From an uncultured Muribaculaceae bacterium (lineage in GTDB: Bacteria; Bacteroidota; Bacteroidia; Bacteroidales; Muribaculaceae), in assembly GCA_910587475.1 (NCBI GenBank), contig CAJUMR010000002.1:1-64000 (forward strand): a stretch of 64,000 bases of DNA. The letters are read 5' to 3'. A program made the translations under genes and the position numbers. Shown in pieces: positions 8,199 to 16,271 of the stretch (its first letter is position 1; the number at the start of each line of letters is the position of its first letter). The notes below the pieces were generated by a model that did no database searches, was not told where the DNA came from, and worked only from the letters and a program-made list of their open reading frames with translations.

Positions 8199-9233
8199 TT
8201 ATTTTTCGCTTTCTGCCAATGGGTTCCAGCCTTGAGCACGAAGCGGAATTTCGGTGTCGTCGCGAGTGATCATGGCGCAACCAAGGTCAGGCTTGGTGAT
8301 GTAGCCGATGACTCTGACACCTTGTATCTGCTGAATTTTCTCGTGGTCGGTCAGGGGAACTGTGAACAGTAGTTCGTAGTCTTCGCCGCCGTTGAGAGCC
8401 GCTGTGACGAGGTTCATGTTGAGTTCTTCGGCCATCATTGCAGTCTGGTAGTCGATGGGTATGCGGTCTTCGTAGATGCGACATCCGCAGTTGCTTGCCT
8501 TGCATATGTGGAGCAGTTCAGACGAGAGGCCGTCGCTGACGTCCATCATAGATGTCGGCTTGATGCCGGCTTTTGCAAGTTCAGCGATGATGTCTTTTCG
8601 AGCTTCGGGTTTAAGCTGTCGTTCGATAATGTATTCCTTGCCCCCGAACTCGGGAACGAAGTCTTTCTGACCTGCAGATGCAATTTTTTCGCGTTCGAGC
8701 AATTGCAATCCCATGTAGGCCGCACCAAGATCACCGCTGACACAGATCAGGTCGGTGTCGTGTGCTCCGCTGCGGTAAACGACTTTGTCTTCGGGTGCGT
8801 CACCGATGCATGTGATCGATATGACGAGACCCTGATGCGACGCCGATGTGTCGCCACCGACGAGATCGACCCCGTAAATTTCACAAGCGAGTCGGATGCC
8901 GGCATACAGTTCTTCGATGTGTTCGACCGTAAAGCGCTTTGAGATGCCCAGCGAGACGGTGATCTGCCGTGGGGTGCCGTTCATCGCATAGATGTCGGAA
9001 AAGTTGACTACTGCAGATTTGTAGCCAAGATGTTTCAGCGGCACATATGTGAGGTCGAAGTGGACGTTTTCGAGCAAAAGGTCAGTTGTGACGAGCACCT
9101 TCGTATTCGGAAATTCGAGCACGGCAGCATCGTCGCCAACACCGGTTTTGGTCGAAGCGTTGACTGTCGGCATGTCTTTTGTCAGACGGTCGATCAGTCC
9201 GAATTCTCCAAGTGAAGATATTTCAGTAGCCAT
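8199..9233 (-). CDS. thiL: Thiamine-monophosphate kinase
   Basis: Phosphorylates thiamine monophosphate to the active cofactor thiamine diphosphate. Family motifs appear in order: GDDAAVL (about 33-39), the DLLLENVHFDL segment, VVNFSDIYAMNG (metal and nucleotide binding), GGDTSAS, DVSDGLSSEL and NGGEDYELLFTV. Its 344 residues match the family. It is last in a minus-strand run sppA-lpxK-pnp-thiL, 12 bases after pnp, and has a terminator downstream. The shared transcription with lipid A and purine genes looks like ordinary operon packing rather than one pathway. Confidence 0.95.
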   Translation of the reverse strand: MATEISSLGEFGLIDRLTKDMPTVNASTKTGVGDDAAVLEFPNTKVLVTTDLLLENVHFDLTYVPLKHLGYKSAVVNFSDIYAMNGTPRQITVSLGISKRFTVEHIEELYAGIRLACEIYGVDLVGGDTSASHQGLVISITCIGDAPEDKVVYRSGAHDTDLICVSGDLGAAYMGLQLLEREKIASAGQKDFVPEFGGKEYIIERQLKPEARKDIIAELAKAGIKPTSMMDVSDGLSSELLHICKASNCGCRIYEDRIPIDYQTAMMAEELNMNLVTAALNGGEDYELLFTVPLTDHEKIQQIQGVRVIGYITKPDLGCAMITRDDTEIPLRAQGWNPLAESEK

Positions 9234-9245
9234 TAATAATCTGAA

Positions 9246-10058
9246 TTAAGAACGTGCGACCATTTCCTTGATGAGCGCGACAACAGTGGGCTGAGCTTTG
9301 ATGGCTGCTTTCTGCACCTCTTCGTGTGTCGGAACTTCGGTGATGTCCTTGCCTCCGAGGTCGGTGATGACAGATATGCCGAAGACCTTCATGCCTCCGT
9401 GGTTGGCAACGATAACTTCGGGAACTGTCGACATGCCGACAGCATCTCCTCCGATAACGCGGAAATATTCGTATTCAGCGGGAGTCTCGAATGTGGGGCC
9501 GGGAGTTCCGACATAGACTCCGTGCATGAGTCTGAGACCCTTTTCGTCGGCTATCGAGTCAGCTATTGCAACGAGTTCTTTCGAGTATGCTTCGGTCATA
9601 GCGGGGAAGCGCGGTCCGAGTTCGTTGTAATTCTTGCCTCTAAGCGGGTTTTCGGGGAAGAGGTTGATGTGGTCAGTGATCACCATAACGTCGCCGACGC
9701 GGAATTCTTTGTTCATGCCGCCCGCAGCGTTGCTTACAAAGAGTGTGTCGATTCCGAGAGCCTGCATTACACGCACGGGGAATGTCACCTGTTTCATGTC
9801 ATAACCTTCGTAGTAATGGAATCGGCCTTGCATGGCCATGACGCGTTTACCGCCCAGTGTTCCGAAGATGAGGTTTCCGCTGTGACCTTCGACAGTCGAG
9901 ACCGGGAAATTGGGGATTTCGTGATAGGGGATAAACTGTTTGTCGGAGATATGATCGACGAGATCACCGAGGCCTGTGCCAAGAATTATTGCAGTACGGG
10001 GCATATCGCTCACTTTTGAGCGGAGAAACTCTGCTGTTTGTTTGATTTTTTCCAACAT
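9246..10058 (-). CDS. Purine-nucleoside phosphorylase (trimeric, class I)
   Basis: Cleaves purine nucleosides with phosphate to free base and ribose 1-phosphate, for purine salvage. Motifs: GTGLGDL near residue 28 (phosphate loop), EGHSGN, GRFHYYEGY, the long conserved VSNAAGGMN, PTFETPAEYE and GMSTVPEVIVANH (purine binding). The 270-residue length fits the PunA/PNP low-molecular-mass class rather than DeoD. It lies between lpxK (72-base gap) and thiL (12-base gap) on the same strand. Confidence 0.93.
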   Translation of the reverse strand: MLEKIKQTAEFLRSKVSDMPRTAIILGTGLGDLVDHISDKQFIPYHEIPNFPVSTVEGHSGNLIFGTLGGKRVMAMQGRFHYYEGYDMKQVTFPVRVMQALGIDTLFVSNAAGGMNKEFRVGDVMVITDHINLFPENPLRGKNYNELGPRFPAMTEAYSKELVAIADSIADEKGLRLMHGVYVGTPGPTFETPAEYEYFRVIGGDAVGMSTVPEVIVANHGGMKVFGISVITDLGGKDITEVPTHEEVQKAAIKAQPTVVALIKEMVARS

Positions 10059-10130
10059 GGGTATGAATTTTTGGTTTTAAGTTAGTTTTATATAACGCGG
10101 TAGCGGCCTGAGAAGTTCATTGGCCTTATC

Positions 10131-11210
10131 CTACCTGATTAGTTTGCGTAAAGTGTCGGCGAAGTCTTCGGAATTAGGTCGGTTGATAAATTCGACTTCG
10201 ATCGGAAGGTAGAAAGTCACCGCTTTAAGTTCGTGGGGGAAATAAGGGTTGCACATGAGCCGGACGGCATCTTTTTCGGTTGTCACGATAATGCGGTTTT
10301 CTCCTTTCATGGAGTTGTAGCGGGTTTTGAGCAGTTCGATGTCCTTTCGCGAATAGTTATGATGGTCGGGGAATACGTTGACCTTTACGCGTGGCATGAA
10401 GCTCTTAAGGTAGCGTATGAACGGACGTGGATTGCCTATGCCGGCCACGGCCAGTATGGTGTCAGTCTGACCCATCCAGTCGAGGAAGGGGACTGTGTGC
10501 ACCTCGCCGGGAAAGAGAGGCACGAGGTTCTGATAGACGTAGCGAGAGAAGAACAGCTTCTGGTAGGGGTAGAGGTCGAGGTGTTTGCTGACGAGGCGGT
10601 AGTCGATCTGTTTTATGTCGTCGGGACACTTGGTGGTGATGACAATGTCGGCACGATGCATCCCTCTCACAGATTCTCTCAGACGTCCGTAGGGGAGCAG
10701 GCTGTCGTTGTAGACCGGACGACCATATTCGGTGATCAGTATGGCGACGCGTGGTTTGACGTAGCGATGCTGAAAAGCGTCGTCGAGCACGATCAGATTG
10801 ATCATCGGGTCGATGCGCAGCAGTTCGTTTATGCCTTTTACCCGATCCTCGCAGACGGCCATGACGATGTCACCATCGAATTTGTGATAGATCTGGAATG
10901 CTTCGTCTCCGATGTCGCGTGGGGTCGAACGGGGGTTGGCCAATACGAACCCTTTGGTATTGCGTTTATAACCGCGGCTGAGCACTGCGACATGATGGCT
11001 ATGGCGCATAGCCTCGACAATGTGTTCGACGTGCGGCGTCTTGCCGGTTCCGCCCGCCGTGAGATTGCCTACGACAACGATCGGAACATTGAATTCATGT
11101 TGTTTCAATATGCCCCAATCAAAGAATTTGTTGCGCAGAAATGTAATCGCCCCGTATATTTTGGAGCAAGGCAACAAAATTATCTTAGCAATGACTGAGC
11201 GAAAAGACAT
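10131..11210 (-). CDS. lpxK: Tetraacyldisaccharide 4'-kinase
   Basis: Adds the 4'-phosphate to the lipid A precursor at the inner membrane, step six of the Raetz pathway. The P-loop VGNLTAGGTGKTPH is at about residues 47-60, and LDDAFQHR carries the conserved catalytic/Walker B-like Asp-Asp pair. The later segment VFPDHHNYS is also typical. 359 residues is usual for Bacteroidota. The ATG lies 9 bases after the sppA stop, so the two are probably cotranscribed, which joins two envelope genes. Confidence 0.95.
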   Translation of the reverse strand: MSFRSVIAKIILLPCSKIYGAITFLRNKFFDWGILKQHEFNVPIVVVGNLTAGGTGKTPHVEHIVEAMRHSHHVAVLSRGYKRNTKGFVLANPRSTPRDIGDEAFQIYHKFDGDIVMAVCEDRVKGINELLRIDPMINLIVLDDAFQHRYVKPRVAILITEYGRPVYNDSLLPYGRLRESVRGMHRADIVITTKCPDDIKQIDYRLVSKHLDLYPYQKLFFSRYVYQNLVPLFPGEVHTVPFLDWMGQTDTILAVAGIGNPRPFIRYLKSFMPRVKVNVFPDHHNYSRKDIELLKTRYNSMKGENRIIVTTEKDAVRLMCNPYFPHELKAVTFYLPIEVEFINRPNSEDFADTLRKLIR

Positions 11211-11219
11211 CGGCTTATT

Positions 11220-12980
11220 TTATCGAATTATTATTTCCGGCATGCGGGCCTGAACAGGGTTCATTTCTGAAATCTGTTTGGCCATGATCAGATATCTGAG
11301 TATATCTTTGTCAAGAACCATTCCGGTCGATGTTTTCATCTCGGCTGTCTCTTCGAGGAGACGTTCGAGGAAGGTTCCGGCAACGTTAGGATATGCTACC
11401 CAGCTGTCGGCGTCGAGCGACACTTCATCGGCGATAGCCTTGATAGCAGAGTCGAGAGATCCGAGCTGATCGACGAGACCGAGTCCGATGGCTGATGATC
11501 CTACCCATACACGACCCTCGGCGATTGCTTTTACGGAGTCGACACTCATGTGTCGTCCGTCGGCGACGCGTGATGTGAATATGTCGTAGGTGTCTTCGAC
11601 ATAGCGCTGCATTGATGCTTTCTGTGCGGGTGTCATCGGTTCGGTGATTGACATGAATGTGGCATTCGGGCTCGAAGCGACAGTGGAGAATGTAACTCCA
11701 AGTTTGCCTGTGACAAGTCCGCTGAGGTCAGGGATCAAGCCGAACACACCGATCGATCCTGTGAGTGTTGTCGCATCGGCAAAAATGCGGTCGGCTCCAC
11801 AGCTGATGTAATATCCGCCTGATGCTGCGTAGTCGCCCATCGAAACGTAGAAAGGCTTTCCTGTTGATTTGAAATATTCGAGAGCCTCCCAGATCTGTTC
11901 GGAAGCGAACGCGCTGCCACCTCCTGAATTGACGCGCAAGACGAGTGCGCGCACATTGTCGTCGTCGGCGAGGTCGATGATCTGCGGAACAATAGTCGAA
12001 CCGACTATGCCGCCTTCTCCGGAATCTACAATATCACCCACGGCGTAGAGCACGGCAATGTGTTCTTTTGAAGCCGATGCAAGTTTATTGCTGCTGGCTT
12101 CGATGTATTTTGCGGGAGTAACAAGCTTGAGATCGTCGTTGCTGTCGGCGTCAGTCATGCTGCGAAGCATATCTTCGACTTCACGGCGATAGCGCGTTTC
12201 GGTGACGATGCCTGCGTCGATGTCGTGCTCGGCTGTCCAGGCGAATGTCAGACTGTCGGCCCACGCCGAAACGTCGGCAGGCGAGACATTGCGGTTGTCA
12301 GCGACGGTCGTTGAATAGTAGTTCCAGATAGAGTCGACAAAAACTTGGTTCTGATGACGGGCGGGTTCGCTCATTGTGTTGAAGATGTAAGGCTCGACAG
12401 CGCTTTTGTATGTGCCGACTTTTACGACTTGCACCTTGATGCCGAGTTTGTCGAGGAGTCCGGCGAAGAACGGAGTCTGAATGCCTATGCCTCTGATGTC
12501 GACGTTTCCGACAGGATTAAGGAAAACTTTGTCGGCAACAGAAGCGACAAGGTAGTCGCCTTGAGCGAAATTGTCGGCGTAAGCGTAGATCCATTTTCCG
12601 GATTCTTTGAAATCGGAGAGCGCTTCGACGAGTTCCTGTCTTGAAGCCATGCCCATGGCCGATCCTCCGGCGTCGATGTATATGCCTTTGATTTTTTTAT
12701 CTTTTGCCGCCAGTCGCACCGAAGTCAGGATCTGATCGAGCGATTGACCTTTGCTGTCGTAGTCCTTCACGAAATCCATTAAACTTTGGTTCTGCAAGCG
12801 CTCGGTGATGTCGCCCTTGAGGTTGATGTAAAGAATTGAGTTGTCTTTGACATCAGACGATGATGAACTTGCACTGATGATGGAGGCAACGATAATAGAA
12901 ATGCAAATTAATATTAGCGTGACCGAGATCCAGATACCGGCGATTGTAGCGAGAAAAGATATGAAGAAACGCTTTAACAT
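11220..12980 (-). CDS. sppA: Signal peptide peptidase SppA, 67K type
   Basis: Membrane-bound serine protease that degrades cleaved signal peptides. The N-terminal membrane helix is at about residues 8-35. As in the E. coli enzyme, the catalytic dyad is split between two tandem protease domains: the general-base lysine is K192 (GTYKSAVEPY) in the N-terminal half and the nucleophile is S387 (GDYAASGGYY) in the C-terminal half. Its 586 residues match the long tandem form. It is first gene of the minus-strand operon sppA-lpxK-pnp-thiL and has its own promoter at 13051-13081. Confidence 0.95.
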   Translation of the reverse strand: MLKRFFISFLATIAGIWISVTLILICISIIVASIISASSSSSDVKDNSILYINLKGDITERLQNQSLMDFVKDYDSKGQSLDQILTSVRLAAKDKKIKGIYIDAGGSAMGMASRQELVEALSDFKESGKWIYAYADNFAQGDYLVASVADKVFLNPVGNVDIRGIGIQTPFFAGLLDKLGIKVQVVKVGTYKSAVEPYIFNTMSEPARHQNQVFVDSIWNYYSTTVADNRNVSPADVSAWADSLTFAWTAEHDIDAGIVTETRYRREVEDMLRSMTDADSNDDLKLVTPAKYIEASSNKLASASKEHIAVLYAVGDIVDSGEGGIVGSTIVPQIIDLADDDNVRALVLRVNSGGGSAFASEQIWEALEYFKSTGKPFYVSMGDYAASGGYYISCGADRIFADATTLTGSIGVFGLIPDLSGLVTGKLGVTFSTVASSPNATFMSITEPMTPAQKASMQRYVEDTYDIFTSRVADGRHMSVDSVKAIAEGRVWVGSSAIGLGLVDQLGSLDSAIKAIADEVSLDADSWVAYPNVAGTFLERLLEETAEMKTSTGMVLDKDILRYLIMAKQISEMNPVQARMPEIIIR

Positions 12981-13050
12981 GAGACTGATATGAGAAGTTG
13001 AAAAGTCTGTTGATATTTTAGGATAGGACTTATCGATGGATAGTCAGATA

Positions 13051-13081
13051 CAAAGTTACATAAAAAACTCGTATTGTCAAC
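13051..13081 (-). promoter_or_regulatory. Promoter of sppA operon
   Basis: On the minus strand GTTG (13081-13078), 19-base spacer, TAACTTTG (13058-13051): near-consensus for a Bacteroidota housekeeping promoter. Confidence 0.6.
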
Positions 13082-13186
13082 TATTTATATTGCGATAAAG
13101 ACAGGATATAAAAACATCGTTGATTCTGAAACAGCGGCTTAATTGTTAATAAGTGATAAAAAGAGGGGCATTGTGTCACGGAGGGT

Positions 13187-13194
13187 TACCTTTG
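13187..13194 (+). promoter_or_regulatory. -7 box of the sigma-factor operon
   Basis: TACCTTTG fits TAnnTTTG, with no clear -33 element. The predicted start near 13201 lies after an upstream in-frame TTG (13143) and before the ATG at 13230, so it fixes the sigma-factor start at the ATG. Confidence 0.5.
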
Positions 13195-13229
13195 TTACTC
13201 CATATTGCAGTAACAGCAGTAAAAAACTA

Positions 13230-13715
13230 ATGGACAAAAGTCGCTTTGAAATAGAAATATTGCCCTTGTACCGGACGCTCTATGCGATGAGTGTGACGAT
13301 ATTGGGTGACCGCGACAATGCAGCAGATGCGGTGCAGGAGGCTTTCGCAAAATTGTGGGAGCGGCGCAGCGATCTTGATAATGTTGCAAGTCCGGAGGCA
13401 TACGCAAGGACTGTTGTGAAGCATCTTTGTCTCAACCGTCTGCGCGAAGCGAGCCGCCGACGCGGCATGGACGATGTTGTTGAAGGCGTCCAGCTTGACA
13501 CTGCCGCTGAAACAAGGAGTGAGCTCAGTCTGCTGAGGCGTATGGTGGGTTCGCTGCCGCCGATGCAGAGGAGGGTGTTGACGCTCAGTTCGTTCGGCGG
13601 GTGCAGTAATGACGAAATCGCGCAGATAACCGGCGAAAGTCAGTCGAATGTCAGACAATTGCTTTCGCGGGCAAGGAAAAAATTGAAAGAACTCTATAAT
13701 AAGCAAACGATATGA
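13230..13715 (+). CDS. ECF-type RNA polymerase sigma factor
   Basis: 161 residues from ATG 13230 (MDKSRFEIEIL). Region 2 is at about residues 10-85 (YRTLYAMSVTILGDRDNAADAVQEAFAKLWERR, then VVKHLCLNRLRE); region 4 is at about 105-155 (LPPMQRRVLTLSSFGGCSNDEIAQ... NVRQLLSRARKKLKEL). There is no region 3, as expected for the extracytoplasmic-function class. An in-frame TTG at 13143 is unlikely because it lies upstream of the predicted promoter. The stop overlaps the next gene by four bases (ATGA), the usual coupling of an ECF factor with its anti-sigma factor. The inducing signal cannot be read from the sequence. Confidence 0.9.
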   Translation: MDKSRFEIEILPLYRTLYAMSVTILGDRDNAADAVQEAFAKLWERRSDLDNVASPEAYARTVVKHLCLNRLREASRRRGMDDVVEGVQLDTAAETRSELSLLRRMVGSLPPMQRRVLTLSSFGGCSNDEIAQITGESQSNVRQLLSRARKKLKELYNKQTI

Positions 13716-14347
13716 AATCAACTCTCCATAACGATATTGACAGATTGCGAAGGAGTCTCGAACGATACTACGAAGGTGAGACTACGGCCGATGAAGAGCT
13801 TTGTATCAGCAGGTTCTTTATGGATGTGGCAGACGAAGAGATTCCGGCGGATCTGCATGATGATGCCGAGATCTTCAGACTTATGGCAGTCGGGCAGGAG
13901 TCTGTAGAAAGTGCTGTACCAGACGATCTTGAGGCAAAACTCAGAGCGATGATCAACGAAGAGCCGGAAGCTGGTGCGGCAAGAAAGCGGAAGTTCACTT
14001 GGTTGCGTATGGCCGGGTGGGCGACTGCGGCAGCGGCAGCAGTGCTGATCGGTTTTACTTTTGTTCCCGCAGGCCGGCAGGCCGATGTGTCGACGATTGA
14101 GAGCGGAGTCAATGCAGCGGATGATGTTGCTGCCGTAGAGGCCGATCATCTGATCGATGACTGCGACGCATACATCGAAATCACTGATCCAGAAGAGGCT
14201 GCGCGATTGGCTGAAGAGGCTTTTGCGTTGATTAGAACGAAAATGGCTGCAGGTCGTTCTCCGCTGGAGAAAACTGATGGCAAACTTAGAAAACTGAATT
14301 TTACAATAAACAGAATACTACATAATAAATCTTTAAAAACATCATGA
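13712..14347 (+). CDS. Probable membrane anti-sigma factor
   Basis: 211 residues with an acidic N-terminal cytoplasmic part (~1-90, rich in Asp/Glu), a single membrane helix (about 100-118, MAGWATAAAAAVLIGFTFV) and a ~90-residue periplasmic tail. No named domain is recognisable by eye. The topology, the four-base overlap with the ECF sigma gene upstream and the overlap with the DUF4252 gene downstream suggest that it holds the sigma factor at the membrane. No zinc-type HxxxCxxC motif is visible, so it is not a classical ZAS anti-sigma factor. Function is inferred from context. Confidence 0.6.
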   Translation: MKSTLHNDIDRLRRSLERYYEGETTADEELCISRFFMDVADEEIPADLHDDAEIFRLMAVGQESVESAVPDDLEAKLRAMINEEPEAGAARKRKFTWLRMAGWATAAAAAVLIGFTFVPAGRQADVSTIESGVNAADDVAAVEADHLIDDCDAYIEITDPEEAARLAEEAFALIRTKMAAGRSPLEKTDGKLRKLNFTINRILHNKSLKTS

Positions 14348-14826
14348 CAATGAAAAAATTAGGGTTGATAATTGTAATGTGTCTGGTCTGGTTGACGGGA
14401 ACACAGAGTTGCATGGCTCAGGCTAAAATATTTAAGGATGCTGCGGAAATCGATGGGGTGACGTCGATCTATATATCGCCGATGTTGCTGAAACTCGGCG
14501 GAGCATCGACAATCGGTCATGGCCTCGACGATGCTGTGTCAGATCTCAAGGCTGTGGAAATAATCACGGCCGATGGTTTGAGTCAGACCAAGATGAAGAG
14601 TGTTATGAACGCATGCCGCAAGGTGATTGATAAACTCGGGTGTGAATTGCTCATGGCGGTCAATGACGACGATGACAAGGTGATGATCTATGCTGCAGTT
14701 GATGAGGGATCGAAGTATGCCAAGGAACTTGTAGTCGAGGTCGATGAAGAAGGTCATGAATATACGGTGATCTATATCAAGGGGAAGATCGACCTTGAGA
14801 AGATATCGCAGGACGATCTGTTTTAA
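14344..14826 (+). CDS. DUF4252 exported protein
   Basis: 160 residues with a hydrophobic N-terminal signal (about 5-26, LGLIIVMCLVWLTGTQSCMA); a cysteine near position 22 could be a lipobox, but the fit is poor and AQA cleavage is as likely. The remainder resembles DUF4252 proteins of Bacteroidales, which usually sit beside ECF sigma/anti-sigma pairs, as here. The start overlaps the upstream gene by four bases, so all three genes are one transcript. It may be a sensor partner or a target of the sigma system; biochemical role unknown. Confidence 0.75.
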   Translation: MTMKKLGLIIVMCLVWLTGTQSCMAQAKIFKDAAEIDGVTSIYISPMLLKLGGASTIGHGLDDAVSDLKAVEIITADGLSQTKMKSVMNACRKVIDKLGCELLMAVNDDDDKVMIYAAVDEGSKYAKELVVEVDEEGHEYTVIYIKGKIDLEKISQDDLF

Positions 14827-14851
14827 GGGCAGATCGTCGGAAGAAGCAAGA

Positions 14852-14887
14852 CACAGGCGGGCAGTCTATTTCGACTGTTCGCCTGTG
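14852..14887. terminator. Shared hairpin between DUF4252 gene and rarA
   Basis: CACAGGCGGGCAGT (14852-14865), loop CTATTTCG, ACTGTTCGCCTGTG (14874-14887); 14 bp with two G-U pairs. It lies between two convergent genes and includes the last codons of rarA. T tracts on both sides are poor, so its strength is uncertain. Confidence 0.45.
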
Positions 14888-16173
14888 CCTTGTTGTGAGT
14901 CGGAGTGCCAGCGGTCATATTGTCTTCGGGCGAGTATGTTCTCTGCCTGATTGTCGCAGGGTTGCCAGAAACGGTGTCCCTGAAGATTGTCGGGGAGGAA
15001 TTGCTGTCGCACGAAGTTTCCGGGATAATCGTGGGCGTATTTATAGTTTGTGCCGTAGCCGAGATCTTTCATCAAAGACGTGGGGGCGTTGCGGATGTGG
15101 AGCGGCACGGGTTGGTTGCCCGATCGTTCGACTTCGGCAAGAGCGGCAGCGATCGCCATGTAGGCCGAGTTGCTTTTTTGCGAAGTCGCGAGGTAGATGG
15201 TGCATTCGGCAAGAGGAATGCGTCCTTCAGGCATCCCGATCTTGGATATGGTGTCGAATGTAGCGTTGGCGAGGAGGAGTGCGTTGGGGTTGGCGAGTCC
15301 GATGTCTTCAGCGGCGAGTATCACGAGTCTTCGGGCAATGAATTCCGGGTCTTCGCCTCCGGCGATCATGCGTGCAAGCCAATAGAGTGCGGCATCTGGA
15401 TCGCTGCCTCTGACGCTTTTGATAAACGCAGATATTATGTCGTAGTGCATTTCACCGTTTTTGTCATAGGCCTGAGGGTTCTGTTGAAGCCGGTCGGTGA
15501 CAGTGCGGTCGTTGATGAGCAATGTTTCCCCGTGGGCTGTCGATTGTTCGAGCAGGTCGATGATGTTGAGCAGTTTGCGGGCGTCGCCTCCCGAGTATCT
15601 GAACAAAGCCGCAGTCTCTTCGACCTTGACGTCGCGGTGAGATAGAATTTCGTCTTTCGACAGTGTGAGGTAGAGAAGCTGCTGCAGATCGTTTTCGTCG
15701 AGCGGTTTCAGTACATAGACCTGCGCTCTTGACAACAGAGGGCGTATGACTTCGAACGAGGGGTTTTCGGTGGTGGCTCCAATCAGAGTGACAGTGCCGT
15801 CTTCGACAGCACCCAACAGGCTGTCTTGCTGGGATTTGTTGAAACGATGGATTTCGTCGATGAACAGTATCGGTCTGCCGGCTGAGAACATGCTCATAGA
15901 CTCCTGCCGGCATCGGTCGAGCACTTCCCTGACATCCTTCACTCCGGAAGTCACAGCCGACAAAGTGTGGAACGATGATTTTGTAGAGTTGGCAATGATG
16001 CGTGCCAGGGTGGTTTTACCGACCCCGGGAGGACCCCAGAGGATGAATGAAGAAACGTTGCCCGAGTCGATCATGCGTCGAATAATTGATCCTTCACCGA
16101 CAAGATGTCTCTGGCCGATGTAGTCGTTGAGAGTGCGCGGGCGCATCCGTTCTGCGAGAGGGGCGTTGCTCAT
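14866..16173 (-). CDS. rarA: Replication-associated recombination protein A (RarA/MgsA) ATPase
   Basis: AAA+ ATPase of the clamp-loader clade that acts at stalled replication forks. Walker A GPPGVGKTTLA is at about residues 46-56, Walker B LFIDEIHRFNKSQQD at about 103-117, and ATTENPSFEV matches the sensor region. The C-terminal half (SDPDAALYWLARMIAGGEDPEF... RRLVILAAEDIGLANP) is the family's tetramerisation/helical domain. 435 residues is normal. It starts after a terminator that isolates it from the TPR gene, so it is probably monocistronic. Confidence 0.95.
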   Translation of the reverse strand: MSNAPLAERMRPRTLNDYIGQRHLVGEGSIIRRMIDSGNVSSFILWGPPGVGKTTLARIIANSTKSSFHTLSAVTSGVKDVREVLDRCRQESMSMFSAGRPILFIDEIHRFNKSQQDSLLGAVEDGTVTLIGATTENPSFEVIRPLLSRAQVYVLKPLDENDLQQLLYLTLSKDEILSHRDVKVEETAALFRYSGGDARKLLNIIDLLEQSTAHGETLLINDRTVTDRLQQNPQAYDKNGEMHYDIISAFIKSVRGSDPDAALYWLARMIAGGEDPEFIARRLVILAAEDIGLANPNALLLANATFDTISKIGMPEGRIPLAECTIYLATSQKSNSAYMAIAAALAEVERSGNQPVPLHIRNAPTSLMKDLGYGTNYKYAHDYPGNFVRQQFLPDNLQGHRFWQPCDNQAENILARRQYDRWHSDSQQGTGEQSK

Positions 16174-16206
16174 GAGAGGTAGGTGTTTGTGTTGTTTCTG
16201 AAAATG

Positions 16207-16238
16207 CGGGGCGGCTACCGATTAAGATAGCCGCCCCG
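16207..16238 (-). terminator. Terminator after the TPR gene
   Basis: CGGGGCGGCTA (16207-16217) pairs with TAGCCGCCCCG (16228-16238); on the minus strand a short T-rich stretch follows. It separates the TPR cluster from rarA. Confidence 0.75.
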
Positions 16239-16271
16239 GCGATTTGAAAAGATCTTTTTATCTGAATGATA

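Noticed and set aside
9324..10019. 231-codon frame opposite the purine-nucleoside phosphorylase gene
   Set aside because: Shadow of a well-supported gene on the minus strand with all PNP motifs.
10233..11198. Long plus-strand open frame (321 codons) opposite lpxK
   Set aside because: Its codons mirror the strongly conserved lpxK motifs on the minus strand; the product has no family likeness, no promoter and no start context.
14905..15645. 246-codon frame opposite rarA
   Set aside because: Antisense shadow of an AAA+ ATPase with intact Walker motifs.
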